Positions 1-8,241 of a stretch of 24,011 bases of DNA are shown here, one piece after another. Under the pieces are notes generated by a model. That model ran no database searches, was not told where the DNA came from, and saw only the letters and a program-made list of their open reading frames with translations. The stretch is from an uncultured bacterium. Its GTDB lineage: Bacteria > Cyanobacteriota > Vampirovibrionia > Gastranaerophilales > Gastranaerophilaceae. The position numbers were made by a program, and so were the translations under genes. The DNA is taken from positions 1-24,011 of the forward strand of contig CANAXK010000002.1 in assembly GCA_947365485.1 (NCBI GenBank), read 5' to 3'. Position 1 is the first letter of the stretch. Each line of letters starts with the position of its first letter.

Positions 1-102
1 GATGGTGATAGCCTGCTCGCCATCTTCCATTGAAATCTCGGTCAAACCATTGTCAGCAATAATTTTTGCTAGTTTTTCTATATAATCTGTTTCAAATTTC
101 AT
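1..102 (-). CDS. accB: Biotin carboxyl carrier protein of acetyl-CoA carboxylase (N-terminus only)
   Basis: Only the first 34 codons are inside the window; the gene continues past the left edge. The N-terminus (MKFETDYIEKLAKII, then an acidic stretch NGLTEISMEDGE) has the layout of the BCCP leader helix followed by the 'GLTELEVEEG' strand that precedes the linker and biotinyl domain. BCCP carries the biotin prosthetic group for the first committed step of fatty acid synthesis. The start is ATG at 102-100, with a good Shine-Dalgarno AAGGAGAA at 114-107. It lies 23 bp downstream of efp on the same strand, an arrangement (efp-accB) common in bacteria. The biotinylated lysine region is not visible, so the call rests on the short N-terminus plus context. 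Confidence 0.72.
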   Translation of the reverse strand, partial: MKFETDYIEKLAKIIADNGLTEISMEDGEQAITI

Positions 103-125
103 TATTTTCTCCTTATGAGATACTA

Positions 126-683
126 TTAGCAACGGTCAAGGTACTCGTTGCTTCTGGTATCAACTCTAATTACGTCTCCGTTAGCAACGAAGAACGGAAC
201 CTGAACAACTGCGCCTGTTTCAAGCGTTGCAGGTTTTGTACCGCCCTGAGCAGTGTTTCCTTTTTCAGCTGGCGGTGTGTCAACAACTTCCAACTCAACG
301 TGAGCAGGGATGTCAACACCGATGATTCTTGTGTCGTGCTTGAGAACCTGTACAACCATGTTTTCCTTAAGGTACTTGATTCCGTCGCCAACCTGCGCTT
401 CTGTAAGCTGGATTTGTTCGTAAGACTCGTTATCCATCATAACGTAGTCTTTGCCTTCTTTATATAAATACTGCATTTCTCTACGGTCAAGCATAGCCTT
501 CGCAACTTTTTCACCGGCTCTGAAAGTCTTTTCAATAACGTTACCGGATTCAACGTTTTTAAGCTTGGTTCTTACAAATGCTGCGCCCTTGCCCGGTTTA
601 ACGTGCAAAAACTCAACAACTGACCACAAGCCGTTGTCTAATTCAAGTGTTAAGCCATTCTTTAAATCGTTTACTGAAATCAT
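126..683 (-). CDS. efp: Translation elongation factor P
   Basis: This 185-residue protein has the family's usual length and all three beta-barrel domains. EF-P binds between the P and E sites of stalled ribosomes and promotes peptide bond formation at consecutive prolines. The N-terminal KOW-like domain carries the loop [10 protein letters not shown] (residues 27-36), in which K32 is the position that receives a post-translational modification in other bacteria. The segment '[10 protein letters not shown]' and the C-terminal OB domain segment '[19 protein letters not shown]' are highly conserved. The loop and C-terminus resemble the Bacillus type. The ATG start has AAGGAG five bases upstream. 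It is followed on the same strand by accB after 23 bp, suggesting an operon. No EpmA-like modification gene is in the window. Confidence 0.97.
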   Translation of the reverse strand: MISVNDLKNGLTLELDNGLWSVVEFLHVKPGKGAAFVRTKLKNVESGNVIEKTFRAGEKVAKAMLDRREMQYLYKEGKDYVMMDNESYEQIQLTEAQVGDGIKYLKENMVVQVLKHDTRIIGVDIPAHVELEVVDTPPAEKGNTAQGGTKPATLETGAVVQVPFFVANGDVIRVDTRSNEYLDRC

Positions 684-793
684 ACGTACTCCTTAATTGT
701 ATATATTACTGCATATTCTTTTGTACTGATATTAACATAAACCTGTTTTTGGTGCAATACACCCCGAAAACCTTGCGCCAGTAAACTTACACG

Positions 794-1447
794 CTAAATT
801 TTGATTGAAGAAGGGCTCGTGCTTCTCCTTGTAATAATATTGTTGTAAACATCCATATTCTGTTTCTGATAATAAGACGCAAACCTGTTTCTTGCAACAG
901 GTACAACCAATCCGGTGGTTAAAAGCCCGGCCGCGGTCGTGGTTAGCGCAGAAACCGCGTCAGCAGTTGATTCGTAACTGTTTAATGCCTGATGGTGCTT
1001 TTCAAGCAGAAGCTCTTTTTCTTTTGAACTTATGTAACTGTCTGACTTCTGAATCCGCTCAATAATCCCCTTCACCTCTTTGGAGAAATCAAAATCAAGA
1101 CTCCCGCGCTTTGAAGCAAGGTTGTTTTCTTTGACGTACTGCGTAAGACTTTTTGGCATGATTTTCCCTGTTTTTACAAGCTTTGACGCAAATTTTTGCA
1201 TCGGCTTTGTAATCAAAAAAATGGCAGATGAGGCAACAAAAAGTTCGCCCAACTCCTGAGGCACCATGAAGGCCTTTTGTGAGACAGAATACTTCTTGTT
1301 AACAATAATTGCTGCAATCTGGGCAAGCGATGAGATGGTAAATCCGAGAATGCTTGTTGCAAGCAGCATGTTTCCGGAGTTTTTGCCGAAATGTTTGTAA
1401 ACCTTTTCAGAGGCAGATTTTGCAAATCTTGCGAGACATCCTGACAT
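794..1447 (-). CDS. Small membrane protein of unknown function (second of a coupled pair)
   Basis: I do not recognise this 217-residue protein. It has a hydrophobic segment near residues 26-48, a second near 64-80 and a third near 165-185, so probably three membrane passes, with a charged helical stretch (about 95-160, KEVKGIIERIQKSDSYISSKEKE) between the second and third. Its ATG start (1447-1445) overlaps the TAA stop of the upstream gene in a TAATG junction, and GGAGG lies just upstream inside that gene, so translation is very likely coupled. The order of elements (membrane segment, 'KAFM' region, basic amphipathic segment, C-terminal membrane segment, 'NRFA') parallels that of the upstream 185-residue protein, suggesting the two are paralogs. 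Function cannot be assigned from sequence. Confidence 0.72.
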   Translation of the reverse strand: MSGCLARFAKSASEKVYKHFGKNSGNMLLATSILGFTISSLAQIAAIIVNKKYSVSQKAFMVPQELGELFVASSAIFLITKPMQKFASKLVKTGKIMPKSLTQYVKENNLASKRGSLDFDFSKEVKGIIERIQKSDSYISSKEKELLLEKHHQALNSYESTADAVSALTTTAAGLLTTGLVVPVARNRFASYYQKQNMDVYNNIITRRSTSPSSIKI

Positions 1448-2004
1448 TATGCATGCGCCTCCTTATGCTTCCTTTTAGAATCCATTGCAAGGAATTTGTT
1501 TGAAAGAATTGTGGTTAAAGGCGCGTCAACAAGCGAGTTTGTAAAAAGCATTACGCCGAGCGCCGAAACTGTAGAGAACGCATTTTTGTGAAGCTTCAGC
1601 ATGTTTTCTTTGACCTTGGGGTCAATCTCGTTCAGAATTGCTTTTGGCGTAAGCAGCGTTGAGCCTTCGGCTTTTGTTGCGTGCATAAACTTGTTGGTAA
1701 GCTTGTAGCAAGCGCCGCGTATAACAAAACCAACGGATGTGCAGGCAATAATTTTGCCGGTTGTTCTAAGCATTGACGCTCTTGCTGTGTCTTTGTCCAC
1801 TCTCGGGTTGTGACCGTCAATAAACGGCTGGGTGGAAATCGCCGCAATTCCGATTGCAAGTCTGTTCCAGTGCGGGCTTGCGAGTGTGTGTCCGGCTCTG
1901 TTGAGTGCAGCCTGATTTTTGATGTCTTTGTTAGGCAGCCGCTTAAAAAAATTATCATACACAGATTTTTGGAAACTTATATTTGGAGACGAATTTATAT
2001 TCAC
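1447..2004 (-). CDS. Small membrane protein of unknown function (first of a coupled pair)
   Basis: I do not recognise this 185-residue protein. It begins with a GTG codon preceded by a weak GGGG Shine-Dalgarno. The N-terminus (MNINSSPNISFQKS) is polar. Hydrophobic segments lie around residues 50-62, 84-100 and 141-165 (AFSTVSALGVMLFTNSLVDA), with a basic, alanine-rich C-terminal tail (KRKHKEAHA). The stop codon overlaps the ATG of the following 217-residue gene by one base. The matching order of membrane and basic segments, with a shared 'NKF/NRFA' ending to the last membrane segment, argues for a tandem duplication followed by divergence. A possible extended -10 element (TGGTAAAAT, complement of 2017-2025) sits just upstream of the start. 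Confidence 0.72.
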   Translation of the reverse strand: MNINSSPNISFQKSVYDNFFKRLPNKDIKNQAALNRAGHTLASPHWNRLAIGIAAISTQPFIDGHNPRVDKDTARASMLRTTGKIIACTSVGFVIRGACYKLTNKFMHATKAEGSTLLTPKAILNEIDPKVKENMLKLHKNAFSTVSALGVMLFTNSLVDAPLTTILSNKFLAMDSKRKHKEAHA

Positions 2005-2082
2005 TAAACCCCACTTATTTTACCAGTGTAATACCAGAGAATGTATTCTGTTATATCCCTGCTGATATATCATACAATTATT

Positions 2083-2110
2083 TTGAAGTTTTTGCAAGTT
2101 ATGCTATTAT
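2083..2110 (+). promoter_or_regulatory. Possible sigma70 promoter of thyX
   Basis: TTGAAG (2083-2088) and TATTAT (2105-2110) are separated by 16 bp, upstream of thyX in the 128-bp divergent intergenic region. The predicted transcription start would fall at about 2117, right at the Shine-Dalgarno, giving a very short leader. The spacing is plausible but other AT-rich hexamers are nearby, so this is tentative. Confidence 0.35.
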
Positions 2111-2132
2111 AAGAAAAAGGAGTTTAATTAGT

Positions 2133-2828
2133 ATGGAAGAGAATAATAAACCGGTTGTTAACCTGATTTCAAGACCGGAAAATATGCTTAAAACAATTTA
2201 TACGGCCGCAAGAACCTGCTATAGCGCAGATATGCCTATTAATATCTACAATAGCACTGATGATGAAGAAAAAATGCTCAAACTTATAGAGCGCGTGGTC
2301 GGCTCAGGTCACTATTCTGTAATCGAACACATACAGGTGACATTCGCTATCTCAAACGTGTCAAGAGCTTGTACTCACCAGCTTGTAAGACACCGTCACA
2401 TGTCTTTCTCCCAGAAATCACAACGCTACGTTAAGGAAAAAGGCCAGTTTGACTATATTATTCCGCCAACAATCGCGCGTGATGAAGAGTTGAAGTCGAA
2501 ATTCGTGGAATTTATGGGCGAAATCTCTCAAAAGTATTCCGAATTTGTAGAAGCAGGGATTCCTGCAGAAGACGCGCGTGCAGTGCTTCCAAACGCAGCA
2601 GCCAGCTCGATTGTAGCAAGCCTGAACCTTAGAGAACTCATTCATCTTGCTAATTTGAGACTCTGCACAAGAGCCCAGTATGAAATCAGGACAATGGTTA
2701 AGCTGATGTGCGACGAGCTTGTTAAGGTTGAACCTTGGCTTGCGCCTTATCTTGTGCCAAAATGCGTTAGAAACGGGTTTTGCGACGAAGACAAATCTTG
2801 CGGAAGGATGCCTAAATTAGCACAATGA
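2133..2828 (+). CDS. thyX: Flavin-dependent thymidylate synthase
   Basis: ThyX methylates dUMP to dTMP using methylene-tetrahydrofolate, FADH2 and NADPH. The 231-residue product has the ThyX signature RHR-X7-S (RHRHMSFSQKS, residues 86-96) and the upstream G-H-x-S-x-x-E-H motif (GHYSVIEH, residues 59-66) that contributes to the FAD and substrate sites. The C-terminal segment LRLCTRAQYEIR matches the conserved region that binds substrate. The start is ATG at 2133, chosen because AAAGGAG (2116-2122) lies ten bases upstream. An in-frame codon at 1983 would add 50 residues unlike the family and would overlap the start of the divergent gene. The stop overlaps the next gene's start (ATGA), so the two are probably co-translated. 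No thyA is present in the window. Confidence 0.97.
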   Translation: MEENNKPVVNLISRPENMLKTIYTAARTCYSADMPINIYNSTDDEEKMLKLIERVVGSGHYSVIEHIQVTFAISNVSRACTHQLVRHRHMSFSQKSQRYVKEKGQFDYIIPPTIARDEELKSKFVEFMGEISQKYSEFVEAGIPAEDARAVLPNAAASSIVASLNLRELIHLANLRLCTRAQYEIRTMVKLMCDELVKVEPWLAPYLVPKCVRNGFCDEDKSCGRMPKLAQ

Positions 2829-3619
2829 GAAACCTCGCGATTGTTCTTACATTAATATTCCTGGCGCTCGTGGCGATTTATTTTTTCATTCTTGCGCCTG
2901 AAAAATACGCGCCTGTTAACCTCTATGAACAAATAATCCAGCGCGGTACGCTCAAGGTCGGAATCAATACCAACTCAAAACCGTTCGGATTTGTTGATGA
3001 AAAAGGCGAAATTCAGGGCTATGACGCGGATTTGGCACGCTATATTGCGCAGTATATCTTAAAAAGCCCGAACGCTGTTCAATTTGTGCCTGTAACACCT
3101 GCAAACAGAATGCTCAAGGCTTCAACCGGTGAAGTTGATATTGTGATTGCAACAATGACTATTACCCCGCAACGACTTGAGATTATGGACTTTTCTATCC
3201 CGTATGATTCAGCAGGGCAGGCGGTTTTGATTAAGTCAACTAGCGCGATTACTTCCATAAACGACCTTGCAGGGCAAAATGTTGGGGTGATTTTCGGAAC
3301 AACTGCTGAAAAGAATATGCAAAACCTTGTCCCGTCTGCGAATTTGCTCGGATTCAAAAACTACAAAGACGCTTATCTTGCGCTCAAGAACGGGAATATA
3401 AACGCAATAACCTCTGATGATACGATTTTAAGCCGGTTTGCAATTGACGACAGGTCGGTAAAGCTTTTGCCTAAAAGGTATTCACGAGAGCCTTACGGAA
3501 TCGGGTTTCAAAAGGGGGTAAGTTCAAGAGAGCTCAAGGAAAACATCGATTTTGCAATCTCTGATATGAAGCAGAAAAATGTCATCAACAGGCTCCGCAA
3601 AAAGTGGGGGCTTAGCTAG
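2825..3619 (+). CDS. Amino-acid-type ABC transporter substrate-binding protein (SBP family 3)
   Basis: This 264-residue protein is a periplasmic-type solute-binding protein of the GlnH/HisJ class. An N-terminal hydrophobic segment (residues 4-23) targets it to the membrane. There is no lipobox cysteine, so it is either cleaved by signal peptidase I or stays anchored. The mature part begins with the typical 'RGTLKVGINTNSKPFGFVDE' region and continues with 'GYDADLARYIA' and the family signature 'MTITPQRLEIMDFSIPY' (about residues 111-127), and it ends with 'INRLRKKWG'. The arginine and aspartate of the signature normally contact the amino-acid carboxylate and amino groups. The start overlaps thyX by four bases. 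No permease or ATPase subunit is adjacent, so the partner transporter must lie elsewhere. Its stop shares CTAG with the converging gtrA-like gene. Confidence 0.9.
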   Translation: MRNLAIVLTLIFLALVAIYFFILAPEKYAPVNLYEQIIQRGTLKVGINTNSKPFGFVDEKGEIQGYDADLARYIAQYILKSPNAVQFVPVTPANRMLKASTGEVDIVIATMTITPQRLEIMDFSIPYDSAGQAVLIKSTSAITSINDLAGQNVGVIFGTTAEKNMQNLVPSANLLGFKNYKDAYLALKNGNINAITSDDTILSRFAIDDRSVKLLPKRYSREPYGIGFQKGVSSRELKENIDFAISDMKQKNVINRLRKKWGLS

Positions 3620-4014
3620 CACTTTGCTCTGAAAGCGAATTTTTTGAACAGAATATAGGTAAACACTGCTGCTGCAAGTGTTGCAATGATTTGAGCCACA
3701 AAGACATTAAGGTGCAGGATTTTCACGATGATTTCAAGAAGTCCTGCATTGATTAGGTAGCTAAAAAACCATGTTGTGCAGCATTTCAGGTATTCTTTTA
3801 GCCAGTTGCCTTTGCCTCTGAACACAAGAAATTTTTGGGTTGTGAATGAAACAACAGACGAGATAATCCAGGCGATTGCAAGCGCTATCTGGTATGCGCT
3901 GTTGCCGAGAATCAGGCAAAATGCGGAATAAATAAGGTAAGATACGCCGGCGTTGAACCCGCCGACGAACAAAAACCTTATTTTGTCTGATAAATTAAAC
4001 CAGTATTTTTTCAA
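3616..4014 (-). CDS. GtrA-like polytopic membrane protein
   Basis: This 132-residue protein has four predicted membrane segments (about residues 11-33, 39-60, 77-97 and 101-122) and the family's opening motif 'IRFLFVGGFNAGVSYLIY'. A 'SFTTQKFLVFRG' segment follows helix 2, in the place of the conserved 'NFxxNRxWVF'. GtrA-like proteins are thought to move polyprenyl-linked sugars across the membrane for surface glycan or lipopolysaccharide modification. The start codon is TTG at 4014-4012, preceded by AAGG at 4025-4022. It starts 15 bp after the phosphohexomutase gene on the same strand, so the pair may form a sugar-activation and sugar-export unit. The stop codon overlaps the stop of the converging binding-protein gene. 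Confidence 0.88.
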   Translation of the reverse strand: MKKYWFNLSDKIRFLFVGGFNAGVSYLIYSAFCLILGNSAYQIALAIAWIISSVVSFTTQKFLVFRGKGNWLKEYLKCCTTWFFSYLINAGLLEIIVKILHLNVFVAQIIATLAAAVFTYILFKKFAFRAKC

Positions 4015-4029
4015 ACTGTGCCTTGCTTT

Positions 4030-6291
4030 CTAAAAACTATACTCCGGAATCACAAACTCCTCGTTGTTCGCGTCTTTTTCCACAAACTGCAGGTAGTAAT
4101 TCAAAGCTGTTTCCTTGGAGTTTTCGTAAAACTCATTAGATATAAGCTCTTTGTGAAGCTCTGTTCTTTCACCAGAATAGTTTCCGAGCACCCTCGAGAA
4201 CTTCTCGATAACCTCAAGGTCTTCACCGCCGGCGTAAGCCTTTGTCTTTGCATCGGTGCCGGACGGCCTGATTTCAACATACTTGTCTGAAAACTCTAAA
4301 TAAGTGCCGTCGCCTACAAACTTCACTGATTTCAGGTTGTCAAAATCCAACTCTGCAAACGCGTTGTTGAGAACCTTCTTTACTGCTTCCACGTCCGCAA
4401 TCCCTTCTCTGATTGCGATTGCGAGCGACAGGTAGAAGAGGTCGTTCTTTGTTCTCTGTTTCTCGCCCTCAACTTTTGCGAGCTTGAGCTTCTCAATGTC
4501 AGGCTCTGACTCGTTGTAGTAAGAAATGTCCTCCCTAACGTCAAATTTTGCAATGATTCTGTTCTCTTCAAAAATCTCTGTGAGGTACTCTGAAAGCGTC
4601 TTGTTTTCTTCCTCGAGCTGCGCAGCAAGTGATGAAGCAACGATTATTGCTTCTGTTGCGCTCTTTTCACGCATTGCAATTGCCTTTCTGCCAGCAAGAG
4701 ATTCAATCAAATCCTCGGAGCCCATAATCATGCCTCCTGATTCTTCGCCGCCGAAGATTAGACGTGGCTGAATTCCTAAGTTGATTGCGTTTCCAAATAC
4801 GTCGTCAACAATAACCTCTTTTTCCGGATTGTTTTTGATTTGAAGCTCAACCTTTTTCATGATGTTCGCGATTTCCTTGAACCCGACCGGAACATTCACA
4901 ACCTTGATTTTGTGAGTCTTTGCCCATTCATCCCATGAAAGCGCGGAAGCCGTTGTCTTAATCATAAACCTAGGGTGGTTCTTGAACGTACCATGTGCCT
5001 TGAGCTGCTTAACACGATAGTTCATGAGCATTAGAAACGCCTGATTTGCACTGTATATGGTTAAAATCCGGCTTTCGTCAAGCTTGATGTAAGAAATGCC
5101 GTACTCGTCAAGCGCCGGCTCGTTCCCGATTGCTTCAATCTGGCAGACCGTGAGCCTGTCATGGTCTGGGTCTGTGATAAGTACGATTGTGCCAAGAGGG
5201 CAGTCTGCAAGTACCTTGTCATAATGCAGAGACTCGATTACAGGGAAAAATCTTTCGCCGTTCGGTCTTTTTGCAACAACTGTCGCGTCTACAGAGTAGT
5301 CGTAGAAAACCTTGTTGCCCTTAGGGTCTGTGTCGTATTTCCCGATTGAGTGGAAAAACGGGTCTTCTTCGGTGTTGTTCCAGATGTACTTGTCCTGAAT
5401 CTCGAGCTTTTCAAGCACGCGGCTAAGGGTTCTGTATGCGCAGCCTCCAACGCTCTCAATAAAGAGCTTTGACTTCATCTTCTTAACACTGTCAAGGTTT
5501 TGAGCAACGCCTGATTTGAGGTACTCAACGTACAAATCCACGCCGTCGTTGAGCTTTGCCATCACTGAATCGTCAATGAGCGGGTCGTTTTTTGCTGAAA
5601 TCCTGATTTCGTAAGAGCCTTCGCTCTCTGTGATGTCAAAGATTTCCTGAATCTTGTCAACAAACTCGAGCGATTCTTCCGGCAAATACTGGCTTCCCTG
5701 TGAGTTTAAGTCCTTTGTCGCTGTCTTTACCGAAATCCCGTGGCTTGAGGTGATGTATTCACCGCCCACAAGGTCGAGTTTGAATGCAAGAAAAGACGCA
5801 AGCCAGATAGGAATGGTCTTTCTTTCTTTTGGTGTAAGCGTTTTGATACCTTGCGCAGCCTGAATACGCGCAATTGCGTCAAGATACAAATCTGAGTTGT
5901 AGCGAACTTCGCTTCCTGCAAGCTTAACCACTTGCTTGCCTTCATATTTTTCACGTGCAACAAGCGCTTTGGCTAGTGTTGCAAGCACGATACCAACGAG
6001 GTTAATCGGGAATCTCGTATCTTGCGGGTAGAGAATGTTCTGCGGGCCTCTAATCCCAGCGGTGGAGACTTTTGCCTCTTTTGAGTAGTTTGCAAACCAC
6101 TCAAGAAGGTTCAAGCCCTCCGGATTCTCGTCAGAGTGCGGGTAAAGGTGCTCTTTTTTGAGCGTGAACATAAATTCGCCTTCGTTATCAAAATTCATTA
6201 AGTCTAAGTTTTTTATATAATCCGGAGTCTTTTCAAAAACATTTTTGAACAACTCCTTTTCTAATTCGCAACCTGGTTGTTTTTTGTACAT
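4030..6291 (-). CDS. Long, atypical alpha-D-phosphohexomutase (phosphoglucomutase/phosphomannomutase family)
   Basis: The family interconverts sugar 1- and 6-phosphates through a phosphoserine. All four active-site loops can be found, but each is altered. The catalytic loop is TSSHG (residues 181-185, S183 the likely phosphoserine) instead of TxSHN. The metal loop is DPDHDR (374-379) instead of DPDGDR. The sugar loop is GEESGG (515-520) instead of GEESGH. The phosphate loop is RPSGTDAK (675-682) instead of RPSGTEPK. 'STAGIRG' (76-82) corresponds to the usual N-terminal 'GxRG'. At 753 residues it is far longer than the usual 450-580, with extra segments between domains. The start is ATG with GGAGAGG upstream. 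The gene precedes gtrA-like by 15 bp. The superfamily is secure; the exact substrate is unknown. Confidence 0.9.
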   Translation of the reverse strand: MYKKQPGCELEKELFKNVFEKTPDYIKNLDLMNFDNEGEFMFTLKKEHLYPHSDENPEGLNLLEWFANYSKEAKVSTAGIRGPQNILYPQDTRFPINLVGIVLATLAKALVAREKYEGKQVVKLAGSEVRYNSDLYLDAIARIQAAQGIKTLTPKERKTIPIWLASFLAFKLDLVGGEYITSSHGISVKTATKDLNSQGSQYLPEESLEFVDKIQEIFDITESEGSYEIRISAKNDPLIDDSVMAKLNDGVDLYVEYLKSGVAQNLDSVKKMKSKLFIESVGGCAYRTLSRVLEKLEIQDKYIWNNTEEDPFFHSIGKYDTDPKGNKVFYDYSVDATVVAKRPNGERFFPVIESLHYDKVLADCPLGTIVLITDPDHDRLTVCQIEAIGNEPALDEYGISYIKLDESRILTIYSANQAFLMLMNYRVKQLKAHGTFKNHPRFMIKTTASALSWDEWAKTHKIKVVNVPVGFKEIANIMKKVELQIKNNPEKEVIVDDVFGNAINLGIQPRLIFGGEESGGMIMGSEDLIESLAGRKAIAMREKSATEAIIVASSLAAQLEEENKTLSEYLTEIFEENRIIAKFDVREDISYYNESEPDIEKLKLAKVEGEKQRTKNDLFYLSLAIAIREGIADVEAVKKVLNNAFAELDFDNLKSVKFVGDGTYLEFSDKYVEIRPSGTDAKTKAYAGGEDLEVIEKFSRVLGNYSGERTELHKELISNEFYENSKETALNYYLQFVEKDANNEEFVIPEYSF

Positions 6292-6319
6292 AATCCTCTC
6301 CTGTTTAAATTCAGATTTT

Positions 6320-6328
6320 ATTATAACA
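6320..6328 (-). promoter_or_regulatory. Extended -10 promoter of the phosphohexomutase gene
   Basis: The minus strand reads TGTTATAAT, a perfect TATAAT with the TGn extension, 29 bp upstream of the ATG at 6291. No good -35 hexamer is at the right distance, which is normal for extended -10 promoters. Confidence 0.55.
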
Positions 6329-6376
6329 CAAGTAAAAATTTCTTAACATTTGTAACAATCTCATACGTATAAAGGG

Positions 6377-6405
6377 TTGAAATCCAGTAAAACATGATTT
6401 ATAAT
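6377..6405 (+). promoter_or_regulatory. Sigma70 promoter of fliD
   Basis: TTGAAA (6377-6382), a 17-bp spacer and TATAAT (6400-6405) form a near-consensus housekeeping promoter 38 bp upstream of the fliD start. No flagellar sigma28-type element (TAAA...GCCGATAA) is visible, so this flagellar gene seems to be transcribed by the vegetative sigma factor. Confidence 0.75.
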
Positions 6406-6442
6406 TGGATATATAGTATATATACGAAAAGGATTTTTTATT

Positions 6443-8179
6443 ATGTCAATATCATTTAGCGGTTTGGCTTCAGGTTTAGACACATCCGGATGGGTGGAAG
6501 CGCTGGTATCAGTTAAAAAAGCAGGTTTGACAAAGCTTGAGACCACGCTTAAAGCAAAGCAAACAGTAAAATCAACATTATCAGATACAAGATCTGCTTT
6601 TACAGCATTAAGAAGCGCTCTTGAAAAGATTACTGACGCGAAGTTTGGCGGGACATTCGATTTGTTCGGCAAAAACACTGCTACATCTTCGAACACAGAT
6701 GTGTTTACTGCAACAGCCGGTAACGCTGCTTTGAGACAGAATTATGATATTAAGGTTCAACAGATTGCGACTTATACAAAGGCTCAATCAAAAGAGTCAG
6801 CAAGTGCTGTAGCTGATGACAGTACAAAGCTTTCTAACCTCGGTGTTAGCGAAGGTTCTTTCACTGTTTATGTTAACGGGAAGAAAAACACTGTAAATAT
6901 AGAAAAAGAGCATACATTGGGCGATTTGAAGTCACAAATGGCTGCTTTTGGTGTGAAGACCGAGATTGATGACAAGGGTGTGCTTAAGTTCTCTGCGCAG
7001 AACGAAGGTGATACGATTAATGTTGGTGCAACTACGGATAAGACAAACCTTTCGTCTCTAATCGGGCTTGCAAGGCAGGAAGACGGAACGTACGCTTCTA
7101 CAAACTCTTTGTACAAGGCAACAATCGCTTCCAAGCTAACTGATGAGAACTCCGGATTTAGCGAGCAGATTAAGGCCGGGACATTCACAATCGGTGCTGC
7201 AACATTTACAATTGATGATAAGACAACTCTGTCATCATTGATTTCGCAGATTAACAGCAATGACGAAGCGCAGGCTTATGCTTACTGGGATGACGCAACC
7301 GGCAAATTGTCGATTACTTCTACAAAAGAGGGTGCTTCTTATATTAACATTGAGGCTGGAACAAGCAACTTTACGGATGTAATGGGGCTTACAGAATCCG
7401 AGTGGGACGCTGACGGTAATGTTGTATCTTCAAAAATGTTTACTGACGCTCAAGAGTTGGGTCAGAACGCAATATTCAGCGTAAACGGTACAACAATGAC
7501 ATCTACTTCAAACACTGTAACTTCTGACATTTCAAGAATTGACGGTGTTACATTGACTCTTAACAGGGCAAACACAGAAGAAGACGGAAACACAACGCTA
7601 AAGATTACGCAGGATACGTCTGGTCTGAAGGATGCTGTTAATGCATTCATTACAGCGTATAACGATGCGATTGCGAAGGTTGACGAGGTAACAGCCAACG
7701 GTGCTGACCTCCACGGTGAAAGCTCTTTGACAAGTTTGAGAAACACAATCAGACGTTATGCAAACGGTTCAAACGGAACCAACGGCGGGGTTTACAAGTT
7801 GTTGTCTGAGATTGGTATTTCAACAGCTTCGGCTGATTCGAATAACCTTTCTGCAGACACAAACGCGCTCAAGCTTGATGAAGAAAAATTCCTCAAGGCG
7901 CTTGAAGAAAATCCTGATTCAGTGAAGGCGATTCTTGCCGGCGAGAACGGGGTTTTGAATATGATGGAAGGCGCTGTTGAACAGAGCATGAAGGCATCAG
8001 TCGGGTATTTTGATGTTAAGACGACTTCTCTGGATGCTGACATCAAGAAAATGGAAACAAAGATAAGCAAAAAGAATACAAGTATTGAAACATATCAGAA
8101 GCAGCTTGAGAACAAGTTCCATAAGATGGAACAGATGATAGCCTCAATGCAGCAGAATTACAGTTCATTCTTGCAATAG
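6443..8179 (+). CDS. fliD: Flagellar filament capping protein (hook-associated protein 2)
   Basis: FliD forms the cap at the filament tip, beneath which flagellin subunits fold and assemble; it is exported by the flagellar type III system. The 578-residue product opens with the FliD_N signature 'ISFSGLASGLDTSGWVEALV', has an N-terminal coiled coil (about residues 25-65), and contains hook-IN type segments such as 'LKSQMAAFGVKTEIDDKGVLKFS' and 'TTLSSLISQINSND'. The C-terminal domain is typical: 'DLKDAVNAFITAYNDAI'-like helix, 'LSEIGIST', then a final coiled coil ending 'YQKQLENKFHKMEQMIASMQ'. The ATG start has AAAAGGA nine to ten bases upstream. No other flagellar gene is in the window, so fliD is a solitary unit with its own promoter and terminator. 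Confidence 0.96.
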   Translation: MSISFSGLASGLDTSGWVEALVSVKKAGLTKLETTLKAKQTVKSTLSDTRSAFTALRSALEKITDAKFGGTFDLFGKNTATSSNTDVFTATAGNAALRQNYDIKVQQIATYTKAQSKESASAVADDSTKLSNLGVSEGSFTVYVNGKKNTVNIEKEHTLGDLKSQMAAFGVKTEIDDKGVLKFSAQNEGDTINVGATTDKTNLSSLIGLARQEDGTYASTNSLYKATIASKLTDENSGFSEQIKAGTFTIGAATFTIDDKTTLSSLISQINSNDEAQAYAYWDDATGKLSITSTKEGASYINIEAGTSNFTDVMGLTESEWDADGNVVSSKMFTDAQELGQNAIFSVNGTTMTSTSNTVTSDISRIDGVTLTLNRANTEEDGNTTLKITQDTSGLKDAVNAFITAYNDAIAKVDEVTANGADLHGESSLTSLRNTIRRYANGSNGTNGGVYKLLSEIGISTASADSNNLSADTNALKLDEEKFLKALEENPDSVKAILAGENGVLNMMEGAVEQSMKASVGYFDVKTTSLDADIKKMETKISKKNTSIETYQKQLENKFHKMEQMIASMQQNYSSFLQ

Positions 8180-8182
8180 GTT

Positions 8183-8208
8183 TAAAAAAGGGCGAAAGCC
8201 CTTTTTTA
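8183..8208 (+). terminator. Rho-independent terminator of fliD
   Basis: An 11-bp perfect stem (TAAAAAAGGGC / GCCCTTTTTTA) closes on a GAAA tetraloop and includes a run of six T. It begins four bases after the fliD stop. Because the stem is flanked by A6 and T6 it could also stop transcription arriving from the minus-strand gene at 8242. Confidence 0.92.
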
Positions 8209-8241
8209 GTGGGTTTGATAATATTTAGCAACAAAGATTTG

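Noticed and set aside
1983..2132. 50-codon N-terminal extension of thyX
   Set aside because: No Shine-Dalgarno, AT-rich composition, overlap with the divergent gene's start, and no match to the family's N-terminus.
6361..6442. A sigma28 flagellar promoter for fliD
   Set aside because: No GCCGATAA-like -10 at proper distance from a TAAA; the sigma70 match is much stronger.
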